Assembly: GCF_003667825.1 (NCBI RefSeq)
Contig: NZ_CP033043.1
Coordinates: 1,919,501-1,983,500, forward strand
DNA length: 64,000 nt
DNA from: Metabacillus litoralis
Lineage (GTDB): Bacteria > Bacillota > Bacilli > Bacillales > Bacillaceae
Direction: 5' to 3'
This document shows positions 17,566 to 25,871 of this stretch, piece by piece. Both the position numbers and the translations under genes were made by a program. Each line of letters begins with the position of its first letter. The stretch's first letter is position 1. A model generated the notes under the pieces. The model made no database searches. It was not told the DNA's origin and saw nothing but the letters and a program-made list of their open reading frames with translations.

Positions 17566-19095
17566 TTATACGGGATAAACAGGGTGTTTTCGTGTTGAGA
17601 ATGTAACATACTTTGAACGATAAAGACCAAATCTTGTAATTAACTCACTTCTTAGTGAGTTGGCAGGAATAACTCCATCAATAATCATTTCAGAAGCCAA
17701 CCGATATATATCTATGTTTTCACGGTATTCATCTCGTTTTTCCTTTATAAATTGTGATCGTTCTTCCTCGGGAAGGTCGGCAATTTTATTTGCATAAACA
17801 GCATTTACTGCCGCTTCAGGTCCCATAACAGCAATTGATGCAGTAGGAAGCGCTAAGCAACAATCTGGCTCAAAAGCAGGACCTGCCATTGCATACAATC
17901 CAGCACCATATGCTTTACGAACGATAATCGATATTTTTGGAACTGTTGCCTCAGCCATAGCTGAAATCATTTTTGCTCCATGACGGATAATTCCGGCTCG
18001 TTCAACCTTTGTTCCAATCATAAACCCAGGAATATCAGCTAAGAAAAGTAATGGAATATGATAGGCATCACATAATGTAATAAATTTTGCCGCTTTATCT
18101 GCTGAATCATGAAATAAAACTCCACCCTTTACACGCGGCTGGTTCGCGATAATACCTACTGACTGACCATTTAAACGACAAAAACCTGTAATAAGTTCTG
18201 GAGCAAACTTTTTCTTTATTTCAAAAAATGAATCAGCATCAATGATTCGTTCAATAAGATCGTACATATTAAAAGGTGCATTTTGGTTAGTAGGTATGAT
18301 TTCTTCTAATGTTTTTTCAAAGGATTTTGGAGGTATCAAATCTAATTGTGGTGGTTTTTCTGTATAATTTGCTGGAAAAAATGAGAGATAATTGCGGGCT
18401 AATTCGATTGCTTCTTCTTCAGATTTTGCTAGTATATCTCCACAGCCTGACGTTGTGCAATGCATTTTTGCTCCACCCATTTCCTCGAGGGAGACTTTTT
18501 CACCAATCACCATTTCTGCCATTCGTGGAGAGCCTAGGTACATGGAGGCATTTCCGTCCACCATAATCAAAACATCGCAAAAAGCTGGGATATAAGCTCC
18601 TCCTGCTGCAGATGGACCAAACAGTAAGCAAACTTGAGGAATTTTTCCGGACAACTTTACTTGGTTATAAAAAATTCTTCCTGCTCCCCTTCGTCCTGGG
18701 AACATTTCCACTTGGTCTGTAATTCTTGCTCCTGCTGAATCAACAAGATAAAGTAAGGGTACCTTTAATTTTTCAGCGGTTTCTTGAATTCTGATCATTT
18801 TTTCTACTGTTCTTGCTCCCCATGAACCCGCTTTTATTGTTGAGTCATTTGCCAACACACATACAGTCTGACCGTTTACTTTTCCCATTCCTGTTACAAC
18901 ACCATCGGCTGGTAATGTTTCCTCTAAACAATTAGCGAACAGTCCGTCTTCCGTTTCTAGACCTTGATCAAATAATAATGCCAGTCTGTCCCTAACAAAC
19001 AACTTGCCCTTTTCTTTATTTTTCTCATGATATTTATCCGGTCCACCCTTTTTTATTTTTTCTAGCCTTTCTTGTAAGGATTTCTCAAGTGTCAC
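17566..19095 (-). CDS. yngE: Acyl-CoA carboxylase carboxyltransferase subunit (methylcrotonyl-CoA carboxylase beta type)
   Basis: 509 residues. The tandem crotonase-fold carboxyltransferase has DRLALLFDQG, VCVLANDSTIKAGSWGART, the oxyanion loop LLFGPSAAGGAYIPAF, and the C-terminal KAYGAGLYAMAGPAFEPDCCLALPT and VMGPEAAVNAVY. It transfers the carboxyl group from biotin to the acyl-CoA. The GTG start (MTLEKSLQ) has GGAGG eight bases upstream; the longer ATG lies inside that site. It works with YngH and YngHB as a three-part carboxylase. Confidence 0.9.
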   Translation of the reverse strand: MTLEKSLQERLEKIKKGGPDKYHEKNKEKGKLFVRDRLALLFDQGLETEDGLFANCLEETLPADGVVTGMGKVNGQTVCVLANDSTIKAGSWGARTVEKMIRIQETAEKLKVPLLYLVDSAGARITDQVEMFPGRRGAGRIFYNQVKLSGKIPQVCLLFGPSAAGGAYIPAFCDVLIMVDGNASMYLGSPRMAEMVIGEKVSLEEMGGAKMHCTTSGCGDILAKSEEEAIELARNYLSFFPANYTEKPPQLDLIPPKSFEKTLEEIIPTNQNAPFNMYDLIERIIDADSFFEIKKKFAPELITGFCRLNGQSVGIIANQPRVKGGVLFHDSADKAAKFITLCDAYHIPLLFLADIPGFMIGTKVERAGIIRHGAKMISAMAEATVPKISIIVRKAYGAGLYAMAGPAFEPDCCLALPTASIAVMGPEAAVNAVYANKIADLPEEERSQFIKEKRDEYRENIDIYRLASEMIIDGVIPANSLRSELITRFGLYRSKYVTFSTRKHPVYPV

Positions 19096-19128
19096 GATTG
19101 CTCCCTCCATTTTCAGATTTTCATAGAG

Positions 19129-20034
19129 TTATGATGGCTTCGCCTGGTAAACTTGTAGGCTATGACTAGCTAATGAGCGTCCAATTCTTTCTTGAATAAA
19201 TAAAGCAGCATTGTGGATTTTATCCTTAGATAAACCTGTTACAATTTCCATTCCTTCTAACATATATAGTAAATCATCTGTTGCGACATTTCCCGATGCA
19301 CCCGGGGCATAGGGACACCCTCCAAGTCCTCCAATAGAACTGTCAAATCGAGTAATTCCTAAACACAAGGAAGCGGTTACATTTGCGAGCGCAGTTCCTC
19401 TTGTATCATGAAAATGCATCGCTAGTTTATCCGAATGAAACCTTTTTAACATCTCGTTGGTAACCTCTTGTACTTGTTTGGGAGTAGCAACACCAATCGT
19501 ATCACCTAAAGATACTTCATAAACTCCCATTTCAAATAACTCTTCACAAATGCTCATTGTTTTTTGTAACGAAACCCGACCCTCATATGGACATCCAAAA
19601 ACCGTTGATATATAGCCTCTAACTGACTTTCCGGAAGTGAGAGACTCTTGTACAACATCACTAAGAACAGCTAAAGTCTCATTAATTGATTTGTTAATGT
19701 TTTTACGATTATGTGTTTCACTTGCAGAAAGAAAGATAGATACTTCATCTATGTTTGCATCAAGAGCCTTTTCAAGACCCTTTTGATTTGGGACAAGTGC
19801 AGCATAAGTTACACCTTCAACTCGTTTAATTCCTTTTGCAACAGAGTACGCATCAGCTAAAGCTGGAATCCACTTTGGATGAACAAATGATGTAATTTCA
19901 ATATAAGATAATCCTGTATGTGAAAGTTGATTGATCCATTGTATTTTATCTTCAGTTGAAATACATTTCTTCTCATTTTGCAAGCCATCACGAGGGCCAA
20001 CTTCCTTAATTGAAACTGATTGTGGCCACTTCAC
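19129..20034 (-). CDS. yngG: Hydroxymethylglutaryl-CoA lyase
   Basis: 301 residues, a DRE-TIM metallolyase. The family entry motif is SIKEVGPRDGLQNEKK; metal ligands lie in LAMHFHDTRGTALANV; the C-terminal cysteine loop is GLGGCPYAPGASGNVATDD. It cleaves HMG-CoA to acetyl-CoA and acetoacetate, the last step of leucine degradation. The GTG start lies seven bases after AGGAGG; a TTG one codon upstream is less well spaced. It follows yngHB by 15 bases. Confidence 0.92.
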   Translation of the reverse strand: MKWPQSVSIKEVGPRDGLQNEKKCISTEDKIQWINQLSHTGLSYIEITSFVHPKWIPALADAYSVAKGIKRVEGVTYAALVPNQKGLEKALDANIDEVSIFLSASETHNRKNINKSINETLAVLSDVVQESLTSGKSVRGYISTVFGCPYEGRVSLQKTMSICEELFEMGVYEVSLGDTIGVATPKQVQEVTNEMLKRFHSDKLAMHFHDTRGTALANVTASLCLGITRFDSSIGGLGGCPYAPGASGNVATDDLLYMLEGMEIVTGLSKDKIHNAALFIQERIGRSLASHSLQVYQAKPS

Positions 20035-20049
20035 CAAATTTCCTCCTTT

Positions 20050-20262
20050 CTATTCATATTCAACCAATACATCACCCTCGTTGACAAAGTCACCTTCATT
20101 TACATTAATTCTTTTTATCACTCCATTTTCTTCAGCACCTATCGGAATTTCCATTTTCATCGATTCTAAAATCACTACGTCTTGACCTTCTGCAACTTGT
20201 TCACCTACATCGACTAGTATTTTCCATACACTTCCGGCCATATTTGCTTGTATGTGACTCAC
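20050..20262 (-). CDS. yngHB: Biotin/lipoyl attachment carrier protein
   Basis: 70 residues, the usual size of the stand-alone YngHB carrier. The biotinylation motif is VVILESMKMEIPI, with the target Lys in MKM about half-way along, flanked by IQANMAGSVWKILVDVGEQV and IKRINVNEGDFVNEGDVLV. It is the swinging carrier between YngH and YngE. GTG is chosen because GGGAGGG lies seven bases upstream; the 23-residue extension has no ribosome site. It is the first gene of the operon here, whereas in B. subtilis it is internal. Confidence 0.9.
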   Translation of the reverse strand: MSHIQANMAGSVWKILVDVGEQVAEGQDVVILESMKMEIPIGAEENGVIKRINVNEGDFVNEGDVLVEYE

Positions 20263-20391
20263 ACTCAATCCCTCCCACCAACTTGATAGCAAATGAATGC
20301 CTATAACTATCCTATTCGCATAAAAATTCACTTATAATCGGATAATCAAATTTAAACTATTTAGAAAAGTCAATTTTTGTATGTGGTGATG

Positions 20392-20423
20392 AAAAAAGCC
20401 AACACATCAAGTATTGGCTTAAA
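20392..20423 (-). terminator. Terminator of yueI
   Basis: On the minus strand AAGCCAATAC pairs with GTGTTGGCTT around a five-base loop, followed by TTTTTTC. It begins right at the yueI stop and shields the following leucine operon. Confidence 0.9.
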
Positions 20424-20853
20424 ATAATTTCTTAAAAAACTGAACAAGGCGATTATCATCAGTATCTTGTTCAGGGGTTTGTGAATCCTCTTTTTTTGTT
20501 ATGTATATATTTTCCTTATCAACAGCATAATCATAGGCTAAAACAAGTCCTAAATCAGTTTCATGCTCTTTATCTGTTGATATGAGATATTTATTCCCAA
20601 CATTATTTGCAAGCTTAATATAGTCAGACAAATATGTGTAATTCATCTTTCCATTTAGAAATAATGTCGCTTCTTTATTTTGTTTCATTAACTCTTCTAC
20701 TTCAGAATAGGTCCCTTTTTCTCTAACCTGAGATTGTGTTAAGGCAACAACCACTCTTTCTCTTAAGGTACCAAGAAATTTCCTTCGTTCATCTGGATTT
20801 ATTTCACGAGGACCAGTGATTCCTTGTTGAATGTATTCGTCTAAACGATCCAT
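20419..20853 (-). CDS. yueI: YueI family protein (DUF1694)
   Basis: 144 residues. The N-terminus RLDEYIQQGITGPREINPD and then FLGTLRERVVVALTQSQV, ATLFLNGKMNYTYLSDYIKL and HETDLGLVLAYDYAVDKENI are characteristic of the YueI/DUF1694 family of Firmicutes. Its function is unknown; the fold is reported to be related to ribosomal protein L7Ae/L30e. AAAAGGAGG precedes the ATG. The gene is alone, with a strong terminator behind it and the hairpin-repeat array in front of it. Confidence 0.85.
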   Translation of the reverse strand: MDRLDEYIQQGITGPREINPDERRKFLGTLRERVVVALTQSQVREKGTYSEVEELMKQNKEATLFLNGKMNYTYLSDYIKLANNVGNKYLISTDKEHETDLGLVLAYDYAVDKENIYITKKEDSQTPEQDTDDNRLVQFFKKLF

Positions 20854-21017
20854 ACTTTTCCCTCCTTTTGTTCTTTTTATTTAGTGTATCCTATTTTTCG
20901 ATATAAAAAAAAGATGTGGTATGGATGATTGATTGTTTAGTTTACCATAATATTTTTACGTTAAATTTATTTGCTGTGCGAAAGACATTTTATTTTCTAC
21001 TTAAGGTTTTTATAAAT

Positions 21018-21381
21018 TTGGGTGATGAGAGACATTGCACAGGTGCATTACTTTTGTTTTCATAACGGCTATGAACGACACTACACCTGTGCCTCGCGCT
21101 ATTTTTGTCGTTCATACCGCCTATGAACGACACTACTCCCATGTCTCCCGCTTCTTTTGTCGTTCATACCGTCTATGAACGACACTACTCCCATGTCTCC
21201 CGCTTCTTTTGTCGTTCATACCACCTATGAACGACACTACTCCCGTGTCTCCCGCTTCTTTTGTCGTTCATACCACTTATGAACGACACTACTCCCGTGG
21301 CACCTGCTTCTTTTGTCGTTCATACCGCTTATGAACGACATTATCCTCGTTCTTTCAGTACTTTTGTCGCTCATCAATCAA
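21018..21381. repeat. Tandem array of 52-bp repeats, each with a perfect hairpin
   Basis: Copies of TATGAACGAC begin at 21070, 21122, 21174, 21226, 21278 and 21330, exactly 52 bases apart, with a decayed copy before (about 21018) and a partial one after. Each junction has GTCGTTCATA, a short variable centre (ACCGCC, ACCGTC or ACCACC region) and TATGAACGAC, a perfect ten-base inverted repeat. An (ATCA)n run follows at 21371-21393. The array fills most of the 546-base gap between the ArsA-like gene and yueI, both on the minus strand. There are no unique spacers, so it is not a CRISPR array. Confidence 0.92.
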
Positions 21382-21399
21382 TCAATCAATCATTCCACT

Positions 21400-22341
21400 T
21401 TATGTTGTTTTTAAATGGTTGTTCAAGTATGTCGAAAAACCTTCTAAAAGTTTCAAAGAATTAATATCAGTTTCAAACAAAGGGACATAACGCTTATCCT
21501 GCTGCTTAAACTCTTTTTCAATCCAAGTAAGATAATCCTGTTCATTTTTCTTTCTTTTTTGCCAAAAGTCTCCATCAACTTCTTGAGATAGAATTTTATT
21601 GATAAAAAGAGTGCTAACATGTAAATCATGGTCAGCTAGCGTTTTGACGGCTTTAGACGTTTCTATGATTGATAATCGCTCTGGGTTTAATATAAAAATA
21701 AAGCTTGTCTCATTCTTATTTAGAAGAATTTTTCTCACATTCATAAAACGCGTTTTACGTTGCTGAAGAACTTGAAAAACAGGATCTTCTACTGGCTCAC
21801 CATCATTCAAGAGCTGTGTATATGTTTCGTTACGTTTTTTTCTTCGTTCAAGCATCCCATCAATCCACACGCTCATAAGCTCAGGAAGTGTTAATAATCT
21901 TAACGTATGCCCGGTTGGAGCAGTATCAAAAATTATTCGATCATATGCTTTTCCCTCATCAAGGATAATTGAAACAATACGGTCAAATAGGGAGGCTTCC
22001 TCAGCACCTGGTGTAGAGCTTGCTGCATCAATTTGCCGGTACACCTCTTGTTGCATATGTGACTTTACAACACCACGTATGTTTTCCTTAACCTTTTTAA
22101 TATAGTTCCTAGTTTCAATAGATGGATCAATTTCAAGCGCATCTAAACCCGGATACACTTGAATTGGATCATTTTTAAGCGTTTTGTGAAAAATATCACC
22201 AACATTATGAGCTGGATCCGTTGACACTAATAAGGTTTTTTCCCCAAGATTTGCAAGCATTAAGGCGATTGCTGCAGCACTTGTTGATTTTCCAACACCG
22301 CCTTTGCCACCAACAAACAAGATTTTTTCTTTCTTAATCAT
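21400..22341 (-). CDS. ArsA/Get3-like P-loop ATPase
   Basis: 313 residues. The deviant Walker A is VGGKGGVGKSTSAAAIAL with the signature Lys; switch regions are STDPAHNVGDIF and IIFDTAPTGHTLRLLTLPE; FILNPERLSIIETSKAVKTL is also typical of the ArsA/GET3 family. It is a single-domain ATPase (half an ArsA) with no arsenic genes around it. It follows a small CC-ending protein by ten bases and cstA beyond that, so a role in handling a membrane protein or ligand of that cassette is more likely than arsenite export. AGGAGG lies six bases before the ATG. Confidence 0.85.
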   Translation of the reverse strand: MIKKEKILFVGGKGGVGKSTSAAAIALMLANLGEKTLLVSTDPAHNVGDIFHKTLKNDPIQVYPGLDALEIDPSIETRNYIKKVKENIRGVVKSHMQQEVYRQIDAASSTPGAEEASLFDRIVSIILDEGKAYDRIIFDTAPTGHTLRLLTLPELMSVWIDGMLERRKKRNETYTQLLNDGEPVEDPVFQVLQQRKTRFMNVRKILLNKNETSFIFILNPERLSIIETSKAVKTLADHDLHVSTLFINKILSQEVDGDFWQKRKKNEQDYLTWIEKEFKQQDKRYVPLFETDINSLKLLEGFSTYLNNHLKTT

Positions 22342-22351
22342 TAGCTTCCTC

Positions 22352-22615
22352 CTAGCAACATCGTATTCCATCTAATGGAGACTTCTCCATTCCCATTCGC
22401 AAGTGCCAATCATGAAATTTTTCAATTATATAAGGATAAAGCTCAAGTGTATAGTAAAATGCTGGATTAGGAAGTCCTAGCGTTTCAGATAGACAAAGAA
22501 ATAAAAACAAATCATCTTCATCTCTCAGTTCTCTTGCTATTTCCGTTCTGTGTTGAACAGAGAGAATATCATCATATAGCTGAAGTATTTTCTTAATGGA
22601 GGAAAGTCCTATCAT
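22352..22615 (-). CDS. Small CC-terminal protein (cory-CC-star type)
   Basis: 87 residues. A helical body (IKKILQLYDDILSVQHRTE, LFLFLCLSETLGLPNPAFYY, LELYPYIIEKFHDWHLRMGM) ends with SPLDGIRCC and the stop codon. The two cysteines directly before the stop match the small proteins that NCBI names cory-CC-star; I recall that name but cannot check it here. It lies between cstA and the ArsA-like ATPase, ten bases before the latter. A terminal Cys pair could bind metal, be lipidated or form a disulfide. AGGTGAG precedes the ATG. Confidence 0.75.
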   Translation of the reverse strand: MIGLSSIKKILQLYDDILSVQHRTEIARELRDEDDLFLFLCLSETLGLPNPAFYYTLELYPYIIEKFHDWHLRMGMEKSPLDGIRCC

Positions 22616-22674
22616 ATGTACTCACCTACTCTTATTAGTCAAATATTTTACTCTGATAATCTATAACCTAACTA

Positions 22675-22696
22675 GGGAACCTCATAAAAGGTTCCC
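22675..22696. other. Hairpin between cstA and the CC-terminal protein gene's upstream neighbour
   Basis: GGGAACC and GGTTCCC form a perfect seven-base stem with an eight-base loop just past the cstA stop, read on the minus strand. No T run follows (TAGTTA), so it may be only a partial terminator that lowers expression of the two downstream genes. Confidence 0.5.
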
Positions 22697-22713
22697 CTAT
22701 CAACATACGAATC

Positions 22714-24444
22714 CTAAATCATTTTATGATCTTTTTTCGTTAACTCTTTCAAAGCTGTTAACACAATCCAAATCGCAAACACGAGAATAATACTACCGAA
22801 GATAAATAATAAAAGATTCATGTCAGTCGAACCTAATCCCGACCACTCAAACACAACCTGCTGAATCATTGCCCATATCGTCATAAACAGGATAAACACC
22901 ATCGGGATAAAGGACACCAGATAGTTTCGACCAAGTCGTTTTAACCAGATGGAAATAAGCAGCAAGCTGATTCCTGCTAAAAGCTGATTGGATGTGCCAA
23001 ATAACGGCCATAGTAGATAACCACCTGAACCAAATCCGTTAGGGCCTTTTGGTAATAAAACTAAAGCTGCACTTGCAACTACAGCAATTGATGTTGCTAC
23101 ATGTGGTTTTGTTAAAGTGTCCAATTTATACTCTGTTCCAAGTTCAGCGATAATGTACCTCATTAAACGAACAGAAGAATCTAGAGTTGTCGCTGCAAAG
23201 CTAACAACAATAACAGAAATAATGGTAGCCGCAATATTAGCTGGTATACCGATTCCAGTTGCCAGCTGAGCTCCGCCTGCAATAAAATTGCCAAGTCCTC
23301 CACCATTTGCTGCTGCAAATGAACTGTAGGCTTCTTTAAATTCTCCTGCACTTGAAAATACTGTTACACAGGCAATAATTGAAATTAAAGCTAAAAACCC
23401 TTCACCGACAGCTCCTAAGTAGCCAACAAATCGTGCATCTGTTTCTTTATTCAACTGTTTGGATGAAGTTCCAGAGGAAACAAGTCCGTGAAAACCTGAA
23501 ATTGCCCCACATGCAATCGTTATAAATAAAAGTGGAAACCAAGACTTATCAGCAGCATCTGGATTCGTGATAGGTGCTGTAATTTCCGGATTTAAGAATA
23601 ATAACCCTGCGTACATAATGACTAAACCAACAACTAATTGATGAGAATTAATATAATCCCTTGGCTGTAGCAGTTTCCATACCGGCAGAGTCGAGGCAAA
23701 ATAGCAATAAATCATTAAAATAATAATCCAAATAAAGAAAGCCATTGATACACCATTTAACCCGAAAGCAACACTAGCTTCAGCCCCGCCGAAATATTTT
23801 ACTAGATCAATTTGTAAGGCAGGTATTTTACTTGTTAAAACTGCTGAACCATACATAACGGCTAAAGCGATAATTGATGGTAAAAGCATACTGCCTTTCT
23901 TTTTGTAAACAGCGTAGCCAATCCAGATCGCAAGCGGTATTTCGATAAAGACCGGAATAACGCTTGCTGGAAACTTAATAAAAAGATTTGAAATAACCCA
24001 GGCAAAAACGGCATTTACCATGAGTACTAAAATGAGAATAATAAACAGGAATAATAACTTTGCTTTTTTCCCAATTAACTTGTTTGCTAGCGTACCGACT
24101 GATTGCCCTTTGTTACGGACAGATAATACTAGTGTTCCAAAATCATGAACACCTGCAGCAAAAACAGTTCCTAACAGCACCCAAAGCAGTGCAGGAAGCC
24201 AGCCCCAATAAACCGCAATAGCAGGACCTACAATTGGCGCTGCCCCTGCAACAGAAGTAAAATGATGTCCCCATAAAACAGATTTCTTCGTTGGAACAAA
24301 ATCGACTCCATCCTGAAATTCATGTGCAGGTGTAACATAGTTAGGATCAAGGCGATAAATTTTTTCTGCAACAAACTTAGAATAATAGCGATAACCTAAC
24401 CAGAATACAACTGTCCCAATAACAGCTAACCAAACAGCATGCAT
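22714..24444 (-). CDS. cstA: Carbon starvation protein CstA, pyruvate/peptide transporter family
   Basis: 576 residues, about 16 membrane segments. The CstA family is evident from the N-terminal GYRYYSKFVAEKIYRLDP and TPAHEFQDGVDFVPTKKSVLWGHHFTSVAGAAPIVGPA-type region, GVHDFGTLVLSVRNKGQS, and ISGFHGLVSSGTSSKQLNKE. E. coli relatives CstA and BtsT take up pyruvate, with peptides also proposed. GGGAGGGG lies before the ATG, and a cre site lies 54 bases upstream of the start, which fits carbon-starvation induction. It leads a cassette with the CC-terminal protein and an ArsA-like ATPase. Confidence 0.92.
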   Translation of the reverse strand: MHAVWLAVIGTVVFWLGYRYYSKFVAEKIYRLDPNYVTPAHEFQDGVDFVPTKKSVLWGHHFTSVAGAAPIVGPAIAVYWGWLPALLWVLLGTVFAAGVHDFGTLVLSVRNKGQSVGTLANKLIGKKAKLLFLFIILILVLMVNAVFAWVISNLFIKFPASVIPVFIEIPLAIWIGYAVYKKKGSMLLPSIIALAVMYGSAVLTSKIPALQIDLVKYFGGAEASVAFGLNGVSMAFFIWIIILMIYCYFASTLPVWKLLQPRDYINSHQLVVGLVIMYAGLLFLNPEITAPITNPDAADKSWFPLLFITIACGAISGFHGLVSSGTSSKQLNKETDARFVGYLGAVGEGFLALISIIACVTVFSSAGEFKEAYSSFAAANGGGLGNFIAGGAQLATGIGIPANIAATIISVIVVSFAATTLDSSVRLMRYIIAELGTEYKLDTLTKPHVATSIAVVASAALVLLPKGPNGFGSGGYLLWPLFGTSNQLLAGISLLLISIWLKRLGRNYLVSFIPMVFILFMTIWAMIQQVVFEWSGLGSTDMNLLLFIFGSIILVFAIWIVLTALKELTKKDHKMI

Positions 24445-24497
24445 TTCTTTCCCCTCCCACTTTTAATAATGGAAAAAATCACTTCAAGGAAAGTATA

Positions 24498-24511
24498 TGT
24501 AAGCGTTACCA
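24498..24511. promoter_or_regulatory. cre site (CcpA operator) upstream of cstA
   Basis: TGTAAGCGTTACCA matches TGNAANCGNTNNCA at every defined position. It is 54 bases upstream of the cstA start codon, so it lies in the promoter or early leader. It predicts repression of the cassette when preferred sugars are present. Confidence 0.85.
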
Positions 24512-24543
24512 ATTAAGTATCAACATTTTGAAATTTTTAAAAA

Positions 24544-24572
24544 CGGGACAGAGGGACAGGTTCATCGTCCCG
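24544..24572. repeat. REP-like short palindromic element
   Basis: CGGGAC and GTCCCG bracket a core that includes a second GGGACAGG, giving the look of GGGACAGAGGGACAGG-type intergenic repeats common in Firmicutes and often linked to REP-associated (Y1) transposases. It lies alone in the 358-base gap between cstA and the next gene. The rest of this gap holds the cstA cre site, AT-rich sequence and the terminator at 24769; no gene is seen. Confidence 0.45.
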
Positions 24573-24768
24573 GACCTTTTTCTTATTATCTAATCTCTAA
24601 ATTTATAAATAGATGTTGTGTATGTTTTTATTATCTGCATTGCCAGATACAGTTGAAATTTATTAGAAGAATAATAACTAATGTATCTTTCTCGCATTTG
24701 TTTTGTCTAAATTTAGGTCAGGTCTGATCAAGGAATATTTCTCCCTATCACAGCATTATATGTCCTCA

Positions 24769-24801
24769 AAAAAAATCCCGTTATAGAAAAAACAGGATTT
24801 T
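24769..24801 (-). terminator. Terminator of the small membrane protein gene
   Basis: On the minus strand AAAATCC(T/C)G pairs across a 12-base loop with CGGGATTTT and runs into TTTTTTTG, directly after the stop codon. Confidence 0.75.
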
Positions 24802-24802
24802 A

Positions 24803-25126
24803 CTAACTCTTATTGTGAGCTCTCAGAAAGTTCTTTTTCATTTCGGGGTATGCTTTTACTTTTATAAGAAGTACAAATAGGATAAATGGAAAGCACATTA
24901 TCAGCCCCAATAACACTATTGGTCCATAGATAAAAGCTCCTACAATCATGACAAATGAATATATAATAGGAATTAAATAGACAAGTAAAAACAGTATGTT
25001 CGTTATAAGTAATGCTAGGTATTTAGACTTCTCTGTTTTTGTAGCAGCTATGTTCCCCATTTTTTTACACTCTTTTATTTCCTCAATTGTTTTTCCAATA
25101 ATGCTAATAAAGAAATTTAACTTCAT
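24803..25126 (-). CDS. Small integral membrane protein, unknown
   Basis: 107 residues. A charged N-terminal third (IGKTIEEIKECKKMGNIAAT) is followed by two long hydrophobic segments (YLALLITNILFLLVYLIPII and the stretch IVLLGLIMCFPFILFVLLI) and a basic tail. No family is recognised. AAAGGGG lies before the ATG and a terminator follows, so it looks like a real single gene. It borders the toxin-immunity island but need not belong to it. Confidence 0.65.
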   Translation of the reverse strand: MKLNFFISIIGKTIEEIKECKKMGNIAATKTEKSKYLALLITNILFLLVYLIPIIYSFVMIVGAFIYGPIVLLGLIMCFPFILFVLLIKVKAYPEMKKNFLRAHNKS

Positions 25127-25332
25127 AGAATTTCCCCTTTATCAAATCGCACCATAAAAATTGTGTATTTTTATAAATACTATCTAGAAAATATATGTTA
25201 GTTTTATTAAAGCAGAATAGAACTTTTAGGTGTATATTAAACCCCAATATATGTAGATTAATTTAGTTGGTTTATGTATAAAAATTTTGAAAGAAGCTAT
25301 GCTAAATCAATGACCTTTCAAGGTTTTAGAAA

Positions 25333-25733
25333 TTAATAATACCTTAGAATAATTGAACTAACACAACCTTTTTTGTCAAATACAGATTCTACATTCCCCC
25401 AAGAACAACGATAAGATTCTTTTCCTAAAACAGTTAACAACCACCGGTTATGACTTTTTTTCTTTGCAAACTCTTCATTGTCTGTCCAATTATTCAAGAT
25501 AGTCCATTTATTACTTCTGATAAATGTACCTCTTTAAGCTTTTCATTATTAAAGAATAATGTTAGTGAAAAGCTTTTCCCATTTATTTCTTCTGTATCTT
25601 TTAAAAAGTATTTATTATCAACCATTCCTCCCTTGTACAATGAAGTACTCATAAAAGTTACAGGAGTCATCTCTGAGTTTAAAACTATATTTTCATTATC
25701 TAATATGATGGCACCGGTTAATTTATCAATCAT
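25333..25733 (-). pseudogene. Frameshifted immunity-type gene, relative of the gene at 30956-31405
   Basis: The first 79 codons (MIDKLTGAIILDNENIVL...) stop at about 25494, but the -1 frame continues NNWTDNEEFAKKKSHNRWLL, then YRCSWGNVESVFDKKG and SSIILRYY before a stop at 25333. This order matches the intact gene at 30956 (TGEIIINNKKI; YENWSADKVEIKRKSHDEWL; YNYSWGEVLSYYDPRSGD; IIINYY). A single-base change near 25495 thus splits a relative of that immunity gene. No cognate toxin end is left beside it. Confidence 0.75.
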
Positions 25734-25871
25734 TCTTTATCTCCCTATTAGTACTTAAAATTTGTAAGAGGTTGAGAGTGGAATAGTTTCAGTGTTTCTT
25801 GTATACTTATTTGATTTAGGTTATTAACAAAGTGAATTTTCAATGTTTATTTTTACTAAATAATCATTAAA

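Noticed and set aside
21018..21381. CRISPR array
   Set aside because: The whole 52-base unit repeats with only scattered changes; there are no unique spacers, and no cas gene is nearby.
21400..22341. Arsenite-efflux ATPase ArsA
   Set aside because: Single ATPase half with no arsB, arsR, arsC or arsD nearby; context with cstA argues for another role.
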